Notes: generated by a model not told the origin, from the sequence alone. DNA of 64,000 bases from Salvelinus alpinus (GCF_045679555.1 NC_092096.1:30355624-30419623); one strand, 5' to 3'. Numbered from the stretch's first letter, positions 38,501-49,099 are shown. Made by a program: numbers and translations.

Positions 38501-38738
38501 TCTCTCCTCTCCCCCTCTAGTCTCTCCTCTTCCCCCTGTAGTCTCTCCTCGTCATCCTGTAGTCTCTCCTCATCCTGTAGTCTCTCCTCCTCCCCTCCTG
38601 TAGTCCCTCCTCTCCTCCACCCCTTCTGTAGTCCCTCCTCTCACCCTCCCCCTGTAGTCCCTCCTCCCCCTGTAGTCTCTCCTCCTCCCCCTGTAGTCTC
38701 TCCTGTTCCCCTACTCCTGTAATCTCTCCTCTCCTCTG
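35597..38738. repeat. 26-bp C-rich minisatellite, about 120 copies
   Basis: The plus-strand unit is CCCTCCCCCTGTAGTCTCTC followed by CTCCAT. Three units (78 bp) keep a frame, so long false minus-strand frames appear (EERLQGEG, RRDYRGRDG, GETTGGG). It starts about 210 bp upstream of the lhfpl3 exon in that gene's sense. Blocks of unusual units recur about 1.3-1.5 kb apart, showing long-range duplication. Confidence 0.97.
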
Positions 38739-39179
38739 TTCACTAGCTGATTGATTCCCTCTCCTGATCTCCTGACCACTGTCAGAGTGACCACTGCAGC
38801 TCCCCATGGACACGAACAGTACACACACCCACTCCAGCCAGAGACACTGGGACTGTCTTCAATTCAATTCACTTGTTCCGAGCGTGTGACAATAACACAG
38901 AGATGTCAGTGCAGGCTGTGGTAACAGATCAATAAGAGTATTGTCAGAGGATATCTAGCAGTCCCACACAGTCACAGCAGCAGAGTCCGTAGTAGAGGCA
39001 TTTGTGTGTGTTAACAGTCGTGGAAGGGCACATTGCTGTCAGAGGCTAAGCTAAAGAGACAGCAAGAGAGTACAGAGAGATAAGTAGATAGATTTAAGAC
39101 ACAATCTCAGGAAATGAAAGAGCAGCCCTCTCTTTCTCTCCATCCCTCTCTCTCTCTTTTCTTCCTCCCTCCCTCTCAT
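38739..39179. other. Gene-free stretch after the 26-bp array
   Basis: Nothing recognised except a CT-rich tract near 39125-39180. Confidence 0.5.
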
Positions 39180-39508
39180 TCACTCACAGAACCTCAGGAA
39201 ATGATAGAGCATCACAGCAGGAATATTGGTGACCTGTTGCCACAAGAAAAGAGCAACCAGTGAAAAAAAAACACCATTGTAAATACAAACCATATTTATG
39301 TTTATTTATTTTCCACTTTGTACTTTTACTATTTTCACATCGTTACAACACTGTATATAGACATAACATGATATTTGAAATGTGTCTATTCCTTTGAAAC
39401 TTTTGTGAGTGTAATATTTACTGTTAATTTTTTATTATCTATTCCACCTGCTTTGGCAATGTTAACATATGTTTCCCATGCCAATAAAGCCCTTCGTATT
39501 GAATTGAA
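39180..39508 (+). mobile_element. 3' end of an I/Nimb-like LINE
   Basis: The segment ends TGTTAACATATGTTTCCCAT then GCCAATAAAGCCCTT and ATTGAATTGAA, the same tail as the larger copy ending at about 61774. Only the 3' untranslated region is present. The clade name is tentative. Confidence 0.7.
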
Positions 39509-39547
39509 AGGAGCGGAGAGGAACTGGAGAAAGTGAGAAAGAAACAC

Positions 39548-40217
39548 AAATCAAATCAAATTGTATTGGTCACATACACATGGTTAGCAGATGTTATTGT
39601 GAGTGTAGTGAAATGCTTGTGCTTCTAGATCCAACAGTGCAGCAATATCTAACAGGTAATATCAACAATTCCACAACAAAACCTAATACACACAATCTAG
39701 TAAAGGAATGGGATGAGAGTATATAAGTATAAAATATATGGATGAGCAGTGAGAGCGGCTAAGATGCAATAGATAGTAAAGAATAGATAGTGAAGGATAC
39801 AGTATTCAGTATATACATATGAGATGAGTAATGCGAGATATGTAAACATTCTTAGTGGCATTATTAACGTGACTAGTGTTCCATTTATTAAAGTGGCTAA
39901 TGATATCAAGTCTGTAGGTAGGCAGCCGCCTCTCTGTGCTAGTGATGGCTGATTAACAATCTGATGGCCTCTAGATAGAAGCTGTTTAACAATCTCTCTG
40001 TCCCAGCTTTGATGCACCTGTACTGACCTCGCCTTCTGGTTGGAAGCGGGGTGAACAGGCAGTGGCTCGGGTGGTTATTGTCCTTGATGATCTTTTTGGC
40101 CTTCCTGTGACATCGGGTGCTGTAGGTGTCCTGGAGGGCAGGTAGTTTGCCCCCGGTGATGCGTTGTGCAGACCGCACCACCCTCTGGAGAGCCCTGCGG
40201 TTGTGGGCGGTGCAGTG
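39548..40217 (-). mobile_element. CR1/Rex1-like LINE, 3' fragment
   Basis: The left end is CAAATCAAATCAAATTGTAT. On the minus strand the coding remnant reads RRALQRVVRSAQRITGGKLP, KAKKIIKD and TERLLNSFYLEAIRLL, the C-terminal end of the RT protein also seen at 20680-20940. It is a different subfamily from that copy, judging by the 3'UTR sequence. Confidence 0.82.
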
Positions 40218-40245
40218 TTTCCCCAATGTGTTTCTGTTCTCTCCT

Positions 40246-40736
40246 AACATGTGGTTTCCTGTTAGTCTGGAGTTAAACCGGACATGTGGTTTCCTGTTAG
40301 TCTGGAGTTAAACAGGACATGTGGTTTCCTGTTAGTCTGGAGTTTAACAGGAAACCACGTCCTGTTTGTCTGGAGTTAAACAGGACATGTGGTTTCCTGT
40401 TAGTCTGGAGTTAAACAGGACATGTGGTTTCCTGTTAGTCTGGAGTTAAACAGGACATATGGTTTCCTGTTAGTTTGGAGTTAAACAGGATATGTGGTTT
40501 CCTGTTAGTCTGGAGTTAAACAGGACATGTGGTTTCCTGTTAGTCTGGAGTTAAACAGGATATGTGGTTTCCTGTTAGTCTGGAGTTAAACAGGATATGT
40601 GGTTTCCTGTTAGTCTGGAGTTAAACCGGACATGTGGTTTCCTGTTAGTCTAGAGTTAAACCGGACATGTGGTTTCCTGTTAGTCTGGAGTTAAACAGGA
40701 CATGTGGTTTCCTGTTAGTCTGGAGTTAAACAGGAG
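40246..40736. repeat. 35-bp minisatellite, about 14 copies, one inverted segment
   Basis: The unit is ACATGTGGTTTCCTGTTAGT then CTGGAGTTAAACAGG. At 40346-40366 the segment between AACAGGA and TCCTGTT is inverted, so GAAACCACGT replaces ACGTGGTTTC. Other units are direct. Confidence 0.95.
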
Positions 40737-40852
40737 ATGATGATATGGATCAGAATTGTGGTAATGATACAAACAGTGCTAACTGGTCTGTAATAATGCA
40801 CACTGATGTTAAAGCATGTAATAGCTCTAATCTAATCCCACACCCGCTACAC

Positions 40853-41115
40853 CAGGGGTCCCCAATTACATTACATTTAAGTGTATGTGTTTCAGTCAAT
40901 ACATTCAGCCACGGGACAATTTTTTCCTGAGCGAATGGTCGGGGCCGGAACAAAATGTTAAATAATTTGTACTCTGCAAATTGACCGTAAGTAGCCCAAA
41001 CCGATAGCATTTGACAAAAACATAATAATTTCAAACCTTGATTACATTGGGATATGATCACCTACGCCTCTCTATTTATGAATCATTGGGAACAGATTGT
41101 CCTAGCCGGGAGCGT
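40853..41115. mobile_element. hAT-like remnant
   Basis: The left end CAGGGGTCCCCAATTACATT is a typical hAT terminal motif, and the interior phrase ATGGTCGGGGCCGGAAC is familiar from salmonid non-autonomous elements. The right end was not found. Confidence 0.5.
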
Positions 41116-41473
41116 TAGCGCTGCATCAGACTCCGGCACTGATGATCCACATTGCTAATCACTGTTCTCGGATCAGAGGTTGGGACACCTATGAGTTTCT
41201 CTCGTTTTCAACGTTGATCTTGTTTATATGTGCTGTGTGTAAGAGAGCGTTGGATTGGATGCTCTGCATTTGACTATGGTCCTCTCACTTCCAGACCTTT
41301 TCATAAATAAGACAATACGGTCCTGAGGTGGTCTTATAGCTTGGATCCAGACTGAGAGGAGGGCAGTCATTCTAACTCTGAACTCATCATAAATAATAAA
41401 AACATAATTTACCCATTCACTTCCTCTTGCAGTGAGCCAGGGAGATGCAGAGTGAGGAGAGAGCATGGGATCC

Positions 41474-41734
41474 TACATATGTAGGATCTTAATTTGATCA
41501 CTTTTGTTATCAATTTTCCTGCACCACATGAAATGCAGATGAGCCTTGTGATTTACAAAAGTCCCTGAAAACCCACACTAACACACGTTTATATTAACAG
41601 TATTGCACTTTTCATGTAGACTACTTTTGGCCAACTAATAGCCTAACCAACAAACAGGCAACATCAAATGTTCAAATCCTGTTGTTGCAGGATTATTTTA
41701 CTGTGACAATATGGGTTAAGATCCTACATCTGTA
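41474..41734. mobile_element. MITE, family B copy 1
   Basis: The ends TACATATGTAGGATCTTAA and TTAAGATCCTACATCTGTA are inverted repeats with one difference. It shares ends and parts of the interior with 62213-62479. Confidence 0.85.
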
Positions 41735-41759
41735 ATGAACAAGGAGCCTAAAGTTTAAG

Positions 41760-42345
41760 TCTCAGGCAAACATTGAATAAGTCAATTAATGAGCCAATGA
41801 CAATTAATGAGCCACTGACGCCACCATGGGGCACTCTGTTCACAACGTTGACATCAGCAAACCTCTCGTCCACACGTCGCCATACACATGGTCTGTGGTT
41901 GTGAGACCGGTTGGACGTACTGCCAAATTCTCTAAAACGATGTTGGAGGCGGCTTATGGTAGAGAAGTTAACATAAAATTCTCTGGAAACTGCTCTGATG
42001 GACATTCCTGCAGTCAGCATGCCAATTGCATGCTCACTCAAAACATCTATGGCATTGTGTTGTGTGACAAAACTGCACATTTTAGAGTGGCGTTTTATTG
42101 TCCCCAGCACAAGGTGCACCTGTGTAATGACCATGCTGTTTAATCAGCTTCTTGATATGCCACACCTGTCAGGTGGATGGATTATCTTGACAAAGGAGAA
42201 ATGTTAACAAATTTTAACAAATTTGTGCACAACATGAGAGAAATTAGCTTTTTGTGCGTATGGAACATTTCAGGGATCTTTTATTTCAGCTCATGAAACA
42301 TGGGACCAAAACTTTACATGTTTGTTCATATTTTTGTTCAGTGTA
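41760..42345 (-). mobile_element. Tc1-like transposon, 5' half only
   Basis: The minus-strand frame (42134 to about 41820) encodes a Tc1-type N-terminal DNA-binding domain: [20 protein letters not shown], then [20 protein letters not shown] and [13 protein letters not shown]. The DDE catalytic half is missing, replaced by other sequence near 41800, so this copy is inactive. Confidence 0.8.
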
Positions 42346-42678
42346 CTGTATATATCCTTCACTATCTCCCCCTTCTCTAGATCTTCCCCTCTCCCTCCTC
42401 TCTACTCCCTGCCTCTCTCTCGTTCCTTGGCTTTTCTTCCTCTCTCTCCCCATCTTTCTCTCTCGTCATCCTCTCTCTTTCTCTCCCCCTCTCATGTGTT
42501 GACAGCATCAGATGTGGATATAGAACAAGCCATTACCACATATTGCATACTATGTTTTTAGGTAGTTTCTGAAGATTCTCCAACCTTCTCTCGTTGAAAG
42601 TTAAGAGTCTGTCCTTGTTCACTCTCTTTCTCTCTTCTTCTCCTCCCAGCTGATAGCTGTTGGCGGGGTAGAGGCCTG

Positions 42679-42697
42679 GGGGGGGGGGGGGGGGGGG
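42679..42697. repeat. poly-G tract
   Basis: A run of about 19 G, a likely source of length error. Confidence 0.9.
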
Positions 42698-42843
42698 AAA
42701 ATCGGGGAGTGGAGGAGTCAGAGTCGGGAACTTTCAGTCCTCTCACTCCTCGTCTCCATCCTCCCGCCAACTGTTGCTGCTTCTCCTCAACACAGACAGA
42801 TTACAGGCCCAGTTCTCCGCCCTTTCACTCCACGGCTGCTTAA

Positions 42844-43272
42844 TGTCTTGATTGAGGCTGGCTGGTTGGTTGTGATTGAGGCTGGCTGGTTGGTTGGGAT
42901 TGAGGCTGGTTGGTTGGTTGGGATTGAGGCTGGCTGGTTGGGATTGAGGCTGGCTGGTTGGGATTGAGGCTGGTTGGTTGGTTGTGATTGAGGCTGGTTG
43001 GTTGGTTGTGATTGAGGCTGGTTGGTTGGTTGTGATTGAGGCTGGCTGGTTTGTTGTGATTAAGGCTGGCTGGTTGGTTGGGATTGAGGCTGGCTGGTTG
43101 GTTGGGATTGAGGCTGGTTGGTTGGTTGGGATTGAGGCTGGTTGGTTGGTTGGGATTGAGGCTGGCTGGTTGGTTGGGATTGAGGCTGGCTGGTTGGTTG
43201 GGATTGAGGCTGGCTGGTTGGGATTGAGGCTGGCTGGTTGGGATTGAGGCTGGCTGGTTGGGATTGAGGCTG
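42844..43272. repeat. 24-bp (and 20-bp) minisatellite, about 19 copies
   Basis: The unit is GGATTGAGGCTGGCTGGTTG plus GTTG; some units lack one GGTT and are 20 bp. Variants alternate GGGATTG with GTGATTG. False frames on both strands (GIEAGWLV, NQPASIPT) result from the 24-bp period. Confidence 0.95.
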
Positions 43273-44782
43273 TGTTTGTGCGTGCGTGCAGGTTTTCTTT
43301 CAGTGCGAAGGTGAACCATGCCAAATGCATATATAGAGGGTGTAAATTGGGGCAGAGACAGATAGATGAAAATTGGGCTCTCTCCTCTCCCCCCCTTTCC
43401 CTCTCTTACACCTTCCCCTCAACCCTCCCATAGTGCTGCTGGTCACAGGGTCAGTGTGTTAAGGGCTGAGGGTAATGTGGGGATGCAGGCTGTGTGACAT
43501 GGATGCTGTGCCGTCTGCTGCATATGGCCAGGCTCATTAGCTCATCAAATGCACAAATGCAAACACCCATGTGCACGCACACTCACACACACACAGCCAA
43601 TTACAGCACTGCATATTGACTGTACAAACAGAGCAGTCAATGTGATTACAGCCAAAGAGATTGATTTTAGACTGTTGAATTGTAATGCTAGCAGGGAGCT
43701 GTCCAATCAAGAGGTGCTGAAACCCCCACTGGAGATCTGCTGCATTCACCCAACTGGCTTACATGAGCTGCTCTGTGGTTTGGATTAGAGTGCATTTTTC
43801 CCCCTCATCTCTGTATGCATCCAACACACTCCGGAAGACTATAGCATTGGCATGCTTCTTTTTCTCTCTCCCTCCACGACAACTTGTTTCACTTGTCATT
43901 GGGGCCGACAAGGATTTTACAAGGAGGCAGACAGGGAAGGAGAGGGGGAGAGATAAAGGCAAAGGAATGAGATTAGAAAGAGAGGGACAGAATGAGAGAG
44001 GGAAGGAGCTGAGCACTCTGTCTCTATGGCTCAGAATGACATCAATTGTAGCTGTTGCTTCTCTACTGTGCACAGGTGGAGCAGGCAGACAGGGGCAAAG
44101 AGCATCATGTCAGGAACAAGCACTATTAGTTTATACAACGAGTGTCTGAACAGAGTAAGAGTTATATAAGGTGCCTGTTATTTTCTTTCCTAGGGAGAGA
44201 GGAGAGGAGGAAGGTGGGAATACATAGATGGAGTGTGGATGGGGGAGAAGATAGAGGGATAGAGGGAGGGCTTGCTGAATGGAAGTACCATCGGGAGGTT
44301 ACAGGGTTAGAATCCCAATGCGTCCCATCTGACACATAAAGAGAGGAAAGGAAGTGTTCAACAAGCAAGACTACTCCACCCTGTCCTTAATTGAGCAGCA
44401 ATGGTGGTTCTTTATTAAACCAATAGATATGTTGCATTTGTTCTGCAATTCATTACTTTGACCTTTGACTCTTTTCTACCCTGACTGGGAAAAAGTCCTA
44501 TCCTATTCACAGCAGAGAAATCTGCTTCTGTTCTCCATTCCTAAAGCAGAGGGGTTTATGGATGGTCCCTGGTGGACAGTGTGCCGTAAAAGTGATTGAG
44601 GATCAAATGAATAACCCAATCATTCAGCAGCAAGCCGCCCACGTCTGTATCAGCCCCAGGCCCAGGCAAGACCACAGCAGTTATAGTATTATTAGCTATT
44701 CATAATAGCCAGGGGGGAAAAAAATAAACAGTCGACCGAAACACAAGGTTCTACATGCCTTATTTCTACCAAATGTACAAGG
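43273..44782. other. Gene-free stretch left of the L2 insertion
   Basis: No exon or known repeat identified. A/G-rich sequence lies at 43920-44010 and 44180-44270. Confidence 0.5.
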
Positions 44783-46695
44783 GTACACTTGGGCTCCGGG
44801 CAGCCGAGCGGAAATGGAGGAAAACTCGCCTCCCTGCGGACCTGGCATCCTTTCACTCCCTCCTCTCTACATTCTCCTCTTCTGTCTCTGCTGCTAAAGC
44901 CACTTTCTACCACTCTAAATTCCAAGCATCTGCCTCTAACCCTAGGAAGCTCTTTGCCACCTTCTCCTCCCTCCTGAATCCTCCTCCCCCTCCTCCCCCC
45001 TCCTCCCTCTCTGCGGATGACTTCGTCAACCATTTTGAAAAGAAGGTCGACGACATCCGATCCTCGTTTGCTAAGTCAAACGACACCGCTGGTTCTGCTC
45101 ACACTGCCCTACCCTGTGCTTTGACCTCTTTCTCCCCTCTCTCTCCAGATGAAATCTCGCGTCTTGTGACGGCCGGCCGCCCAACAACCTGCCCGCTTGA
45201 CCCTATCCCCTCCTCTCTTCTCCAGACCATTTCCGGAGACCTTCTCCCTTACCTCACCTCGCTCATCAACTCATCCTTGACCGCTGGCTACGTCCCTTCC
45301 GTCTTCAAGAGAGCGAGAGTTGCACCCCTTCTGAAAAAACCTACACTCGATCCCTCCGATGTCAACAACTACAGACCAGTATCCCTTCTTTCTTTTCTCT
45401 CCAAAACTCTTGAACGTGCCGTCCTTGGCCAGCTCTCCTGCCATCTCTCTCAGAATGACCTTCTTGATCCAAATCAGTCAGGTTTCAAGACTAGTCATTC
45501 AACTGAGACTGCTCTTCTCTGTGTCACGGAGGCGCTCCGCACTGCTAAAGCTAACTCTCTCTCCTCTGCTCTCATCCTTCTAGACCTATCGGCTGCCTTT
45601 GATACTGTGAACCATCAGATCCTCCTCTCCACCCTCTCCGAGCTGGGCATCTCCGGCGCGGCCCACGCTTGGATTGCGTCCTACCTGACAGGTCGCTCCT
45701 ACCAGGTGGCGTGGCGAGAATCTGTCTCCGCACCACGTGCTCTCACCACTGGTGTCCCCCAGGGCTCTGTTCTAGGCCCTCTCCTATTCTCGCTATACAC
45801 CAAGTCACTTGGCTCTGTCATATCCTCACATGGTCTCTCCTATCATTGCTATGCAGACGACACACAATTAATCTTCTCCTTTCCCCCCTCTGATAACCAG
45901 GTGGCGAATCGCATCTCTGCATGTCTGGCAGACATATCAGTGTGGATGACGGATCACCACCTCAAGCTGAACCTCGGCAAGACGGAGCTGCTCTTCCTCC
46001 CGGGGAAAGACTGCCCGTTCCATGATCTCGCCATCACGGTTGACAACTCCATTGTGTCCTCCTCCCAGAGTGCTAAGAACCTTGGCGTGATCCTGGACAA
46101 CACCCTGTCGTTCTCAACTCACATCAAGGCGGTGACCCGTTCCTGTAGGTTCATGCTCTACAACATTCGCAGAGTACGACCCTGCCTCACACAGGAAGCA
46201 GCGCAGGTCCTAATCCAGGCACTTGTCATCTCCCGTCTGGACTACTGCAACTCGCTGTTGGCTGGGCTCCCTGCCTGTGCTATTAAACCCCTACAACTCA
46301 TCCAGAACGCCGCAGCCCGTCTGGTGTTCAACCTTCCCAAGTTCTCTCACGTCACCCCGCTCCTCCGCTCTCTCCACTGGCTTCCAGTTGAAGCTCGCAT
46401 CCGCTACAAGACCATGGTGCTTGCCTACGGAGCTGTGAGGGGAACGGCACCTCCGTACCTTCAGGCTCTGATCAGGCCCTACACCCAAACAAGGGCACTG
46501 CGTTCATCCACCTCTGGCCTGCTCGCCTCCCTACCTCTGAGGAAGTACAGTTCCCGCTCAGCCCAGTCAAAACTGTTCGCTGCTCTGGCACCCCAATGGT
46601 GGAACAAACTCCCTCACGACGCCAGGTCAGCGGAGTCAATCACCACCTTCCGGAGACACCTGAAACCCCACCTCTTTAAGGAATACCTAGGATAG
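44755..46695 (+). CDS. L2-type reverse transcriptase ORF, N-terminally truncated
   Basis: An uninterrupted frame of 646 residues ending at 46695. Only the part from about residue 13 belongs to the LINE (ELRAAERKWRKTR-type start); the first residues are host sequence and the ATG is fortuitous. RT motifs are in order: NNYRPVSLLSFLSKTLERAV, LILLDLSAAFDTVNHQILL, GVPQGSVLGPLLF, YADDTQL and NLGVILD, then the C-terminal domain with SRLDYCNSLLAGLP and LHWLPVEARIRYK. All catalytic aspartates are present. The APE endonuclease that should precede the RT is missing, so the product could not start its own insertion. No host function is expected. Confidence 0.9.
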   Translation: MPYFYQMYKGTLGLRAAERKWRKTRLPADLASFHSLLSTFSSSVSAAKATFYHSKFQASASNPRKLFATFSSLLNPPPPPPPSSLSADDFVNHFEKKVDDIRSSFAKSNDTAGSAHTALPCALTSFSPLSPDEISRLVTAGRPTTCPLDPIPSSLLQTISGDLLPYLTSLINSSLTAGYVPSVFKRARVAPLLKKPTLDPSDVNNYRPVSLLSFLSKTLERAVLGQLSCHLSQNDLLDPNQSGFKTSHSTETALLCVTEALRTAKANSLSSALILLDLSAAFDTVNHQILLSTLSELGISGAAHAWIASYLTGRSYQVAWRESVSAPRALTTGVPQGSVLGPLLFSLYTKSLGSVISSHGLSYHCYADDTQLIFSFPPSDNQVANRISACLADISVWMTDHHLKLNLGKTELLFLPGKDCPFHDLAITVDNSIVSSSQSAKNLGVILDNTLSFSTHIKAVTRSCRFMLYNIRRVRPCLTQEAAQVLIQALVISRLDYCNSLLAGLPACAIKPLQLIQNAAARLVFNLPKFSHVTPLLRSLHWLPVEARIRYKTMVLAYGAVRGTAPPYLQALIRPYTQTRALRSSTSGLLASLPLRKYSSRSAQSKLFAALAPQWWNKLPHDARSAESITTFRRHLKPHLFKEYLG

Positions 46696-46860
46696 GATAA
46701 AGTAATCCTTCTAACCCCCCCTCCCCCTTAAAAGAGTTAGATGCACTATTGTAAAGTGGCTGTTCCACTGGATATCATAAGGTGAATGCACCAATTTGTA
46801 AGTCGCTCTGGATAAGAGCGTCTGCTAAATGACTTAAATGTAAAAATGTAAATGTACACT
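44783..46860 (+). mobile_element. L2-clade LINE, 5'-truncated, RT frame intact
   Basis: The insertion begins in the ORF2 linker and ends in the typical fish L2 tail: GTAAGTCGCTCTGGATAAGA, GCGTCTGCTAAATG and short AAATGTA repeats. GTACACT at 44783-44789 recurs at 46854-46860 and may be the target duplication. The lack of stops and the short flanking repeat suggest a young insertion. Confidence 0.88.
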
Positions 46861-46950
46861 GTTATGACTCCTCATGAAGAATATTTCAGATCATTTTGTT
46901 TTCAGATATTTTTTGATTCCGTCATAGAAAATGCAGAGCGTTATAGTATA

Positions 46951-47582
46951 TGCCCTTTAGCAGATCATTTTATCTAAAGCGGTTCACAGTCGTGTGCATA
47001 CACCTTTTTTCCGTATGGGTGGCACCAGCGGGAATCTAACCCACAATCATGACGTTTTTCCGTATGGGTGGCCCCAGCGGGAATCTAACCCACAATCCTG
47101 ATGTTTTTCCGTATGGGTGGCCCCAGCGGGAATCTAACCCACAATCCTGATGTTTTTCCGTATGGGTGGCCCCAGCGGGAATCTAACCCACAATCCTGAT
47201 GTTTTTCCGTATGGGTGGCCCCAGCGGGAATCTAACCCACAATCCTGATGTTTTTCCGTATGGGTGGCCCCAGCGGGAATCTAACCCACAATCCTGATGT
47301 TTTTCCGTATGGGTGGCCCCAGCGGGAATCTAACCCACAATCCTGATGTTTTTCCGTATGGGTGGCCCCAGTGGGAATCTAACCCACAATCCTGATGTTT
47401 TTCCGTATGGGTGGCCCCAGTGGGAATCTAACCCACAATCCTGATGTTTTTCCGTATGGGTGGCCCCAGCGGGAATCTAACCCACAATCCTGATGTTTTT
47501 CCGTATGGGTGGCCCCAGTGGGAATCTAACCCACAATCCTGATGTTGCAAGTGCTGTGCTCTATCAACTAGGCCATGCAGGA
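46951..47582 (-). mobile_element. tRNA-headed SINE with internal 49-bp tandem expansion
   Basis: On the minus strand the right end (47582 downward) reads TCCTGCATGGCCTAGTTGAT then AGAGC, a tRNA-like head with A box, then TTGCAAC and GGTTAGATTCCCACTG (B-box-like). The left end (46951-46990) matches the L2-type SINE tail read in reverse (TTTAGCAGATC, TTATCTAAAGC). Between them, 47011-47549 is eleven direct 49-bp copies of the B-box-containing part (CCGTATGGGTGGCCCCAGCG on +). An ordinary SINE of this type has one copy. Confidence 0.82.
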
Positions 47583-47844
47583 CCATGCTCTTGTATTTGC
47601 AGGACTGATATCTTACATTTCTTCATTTATATTAAAAAAAGTCAGAAAAAAAAGCTAAACTCATGTATTACTGTCTCCCAAGGCAGCATAGTGTAGTTTA
47701 TCGTAAAATGCAACAACAAAATGACCCATTCAACCCATTGTCAGACATAGCAATAGAAAAAAACATCTGTCTTTTCATCACAACATAAATCTACATGAAT
47801 CATTATGATAATCCTCATAGGCATAAATATTGTTTTTCTGGTTT

Positions 47845-48392
47845 AAATCCCTCTATGAAAGCCCACTGACTCACCTCTGGTTTAAATCCCTCTATGAAAG
47901 CCCACTGACTGACCTCTGGTTTAAATCCCTCTATGAAAGCCCACTGACTGACCTCTGGTTTAAATCCCTCTATGAAAGCCCACTGACTGACCTCTGGTTT
48001 AAATCCCTCTATGAAAGCACACTGACTGACCTCTGGTTTAAATCCCTCTATGAAAGCCCACTGACTGACCTCTGGTTTAAATCCCTCTATGAAAGCCCAC
48101 TGACTGACCTCTGGTTTAAATCCCTCTATGAAAGCACACTGACTGACCTCTGGTTTAAATCCCTCTATGAAAGCACACTGACTGACCTCTGGTTTAAATC
48201 CCTCTATGAAAGCACACTGACTGACCTCTGGTTTAAATCCCTCTATGAAAGCACACTGACTGACCTCTGGTTTAAATCCCTCTATGAAAGCCCACTGACT
48301 CACCTCTGGTTTAAATCCCTCTATGAAAGCCCACTGACTGACCTCCTCTGGTTTAAATCCCTCTATGAAAGCACACTGACTGACCCCACTGA
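47845..48392. repeat. 39-bp minisatellite, 14 copies
   Basis: The unit is CTGGTTTAAATCCCTCTATG then AAAGCCCACTGACTGACCT. Variants differ by CCCACTG or CACACTG and CTCACCT or CTGACCT. One unit near 48340 carries an extra three bases. False frames occur on both strands (LWFKSLYESPLTD, AFIEGFKPEVSQ). Confidence 0.95.
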
Positions 48393-48797
48393 AAGCAATA
48401 GTTGACCAGGGAGAGTAAAAAAGCATTTCCACCAATCAGAAGTAGTCAGTAATTGCCACCAATGGTGTCTTCTCCGACTGAGATCTGTTTAGAGGTGGCA
48501 GAGGCAGATGCATCGTCATGGTGACTGGCGGCGTGCTGTTAATCCTGTGATCCATACAGGAAGTGACATGTTATGTGCATGTGGGTGACTAAAGCCAAAG
48601 ATTGTTTATTATATTGACAAGATAGTCAAGTGACCACTCTAACAATGGAAATGCATGTCCTCAAAGATGGACTACAGGCGAGATCAGGTGGGGCCATGCT
48701 AGCCAATGAGAGGACATACACGCGTGTGAATAAAAGGGATAGATAGAGGACTCATCTTTGTATCTCTGCCATTATAGCGTTTGTCACAGCATGGGCT

Positions 48798-49094
48798 TGT
48801 CACGTGTGCTCCCTCTCCGGTCTCTAGGTCATCAGGTTGCTCATTATCCCGCACACCTGTCACCATCGTCACGCGCACCAGGACCTCATGACACTCACCT
48901 GGACTCCATCACCTCCTTGATTACCTTCCCTATATATGTCACTCCCCTTGGTTCCTTCCCCAGGCGTTATTGTTTCTGTTCCTGTGTCAGATCTGTGCGT
49001 TGTTCATGTTTCTTATTTTGTATTATGTTGTGTTTATTTATTAAAACACTCACTGCCTGAACTAGCTATCTGACTCTCAGCGCACATCGTTACA
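48798..49094 (+). mobile_element. Solo LTR 1 (297 bp) with 5-bp target duplication
   Basis: The element starts TGTCACGTGTGC and ends CATCGTTACA. GGGCT directly precedes (48793-48797) and follows it (49095-49099), a perfect 5-bp duplication. A TATA-like CTATATATG lies near 48930 and a poly(A)-type TTATTAAAAC near 49040, so transcription sense is +. No internal retroelement genes flank it. Gypsy-type by size and ends; family not certain. Confidence 0.9.
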
Positions 49095-49099
49095 GGGCT

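Noticed and set aside
40246..40736. CRISPR-like array
   Set aside because: Units are head-to-tail without unique spacers, in a vertebrate genome; it is a minisatellite.
42743..43330. Asn/Gln/Pro-repeat and Gly/Trp-repeat frames
   Set aside because: Translation of the 24-bp repeat on both strands; not genes.
47540..47582. A tRNA gene on the minus strand
   Set aside because: A and B box-like motifs are present, but the sequence does not fold to a full tRNA, runs into the repeat array and has a SINE tail.
47815..48435. Open frames of about 200 codons on both strands
   Set aside because: Produced by the 39-bp period of the minisatellite.
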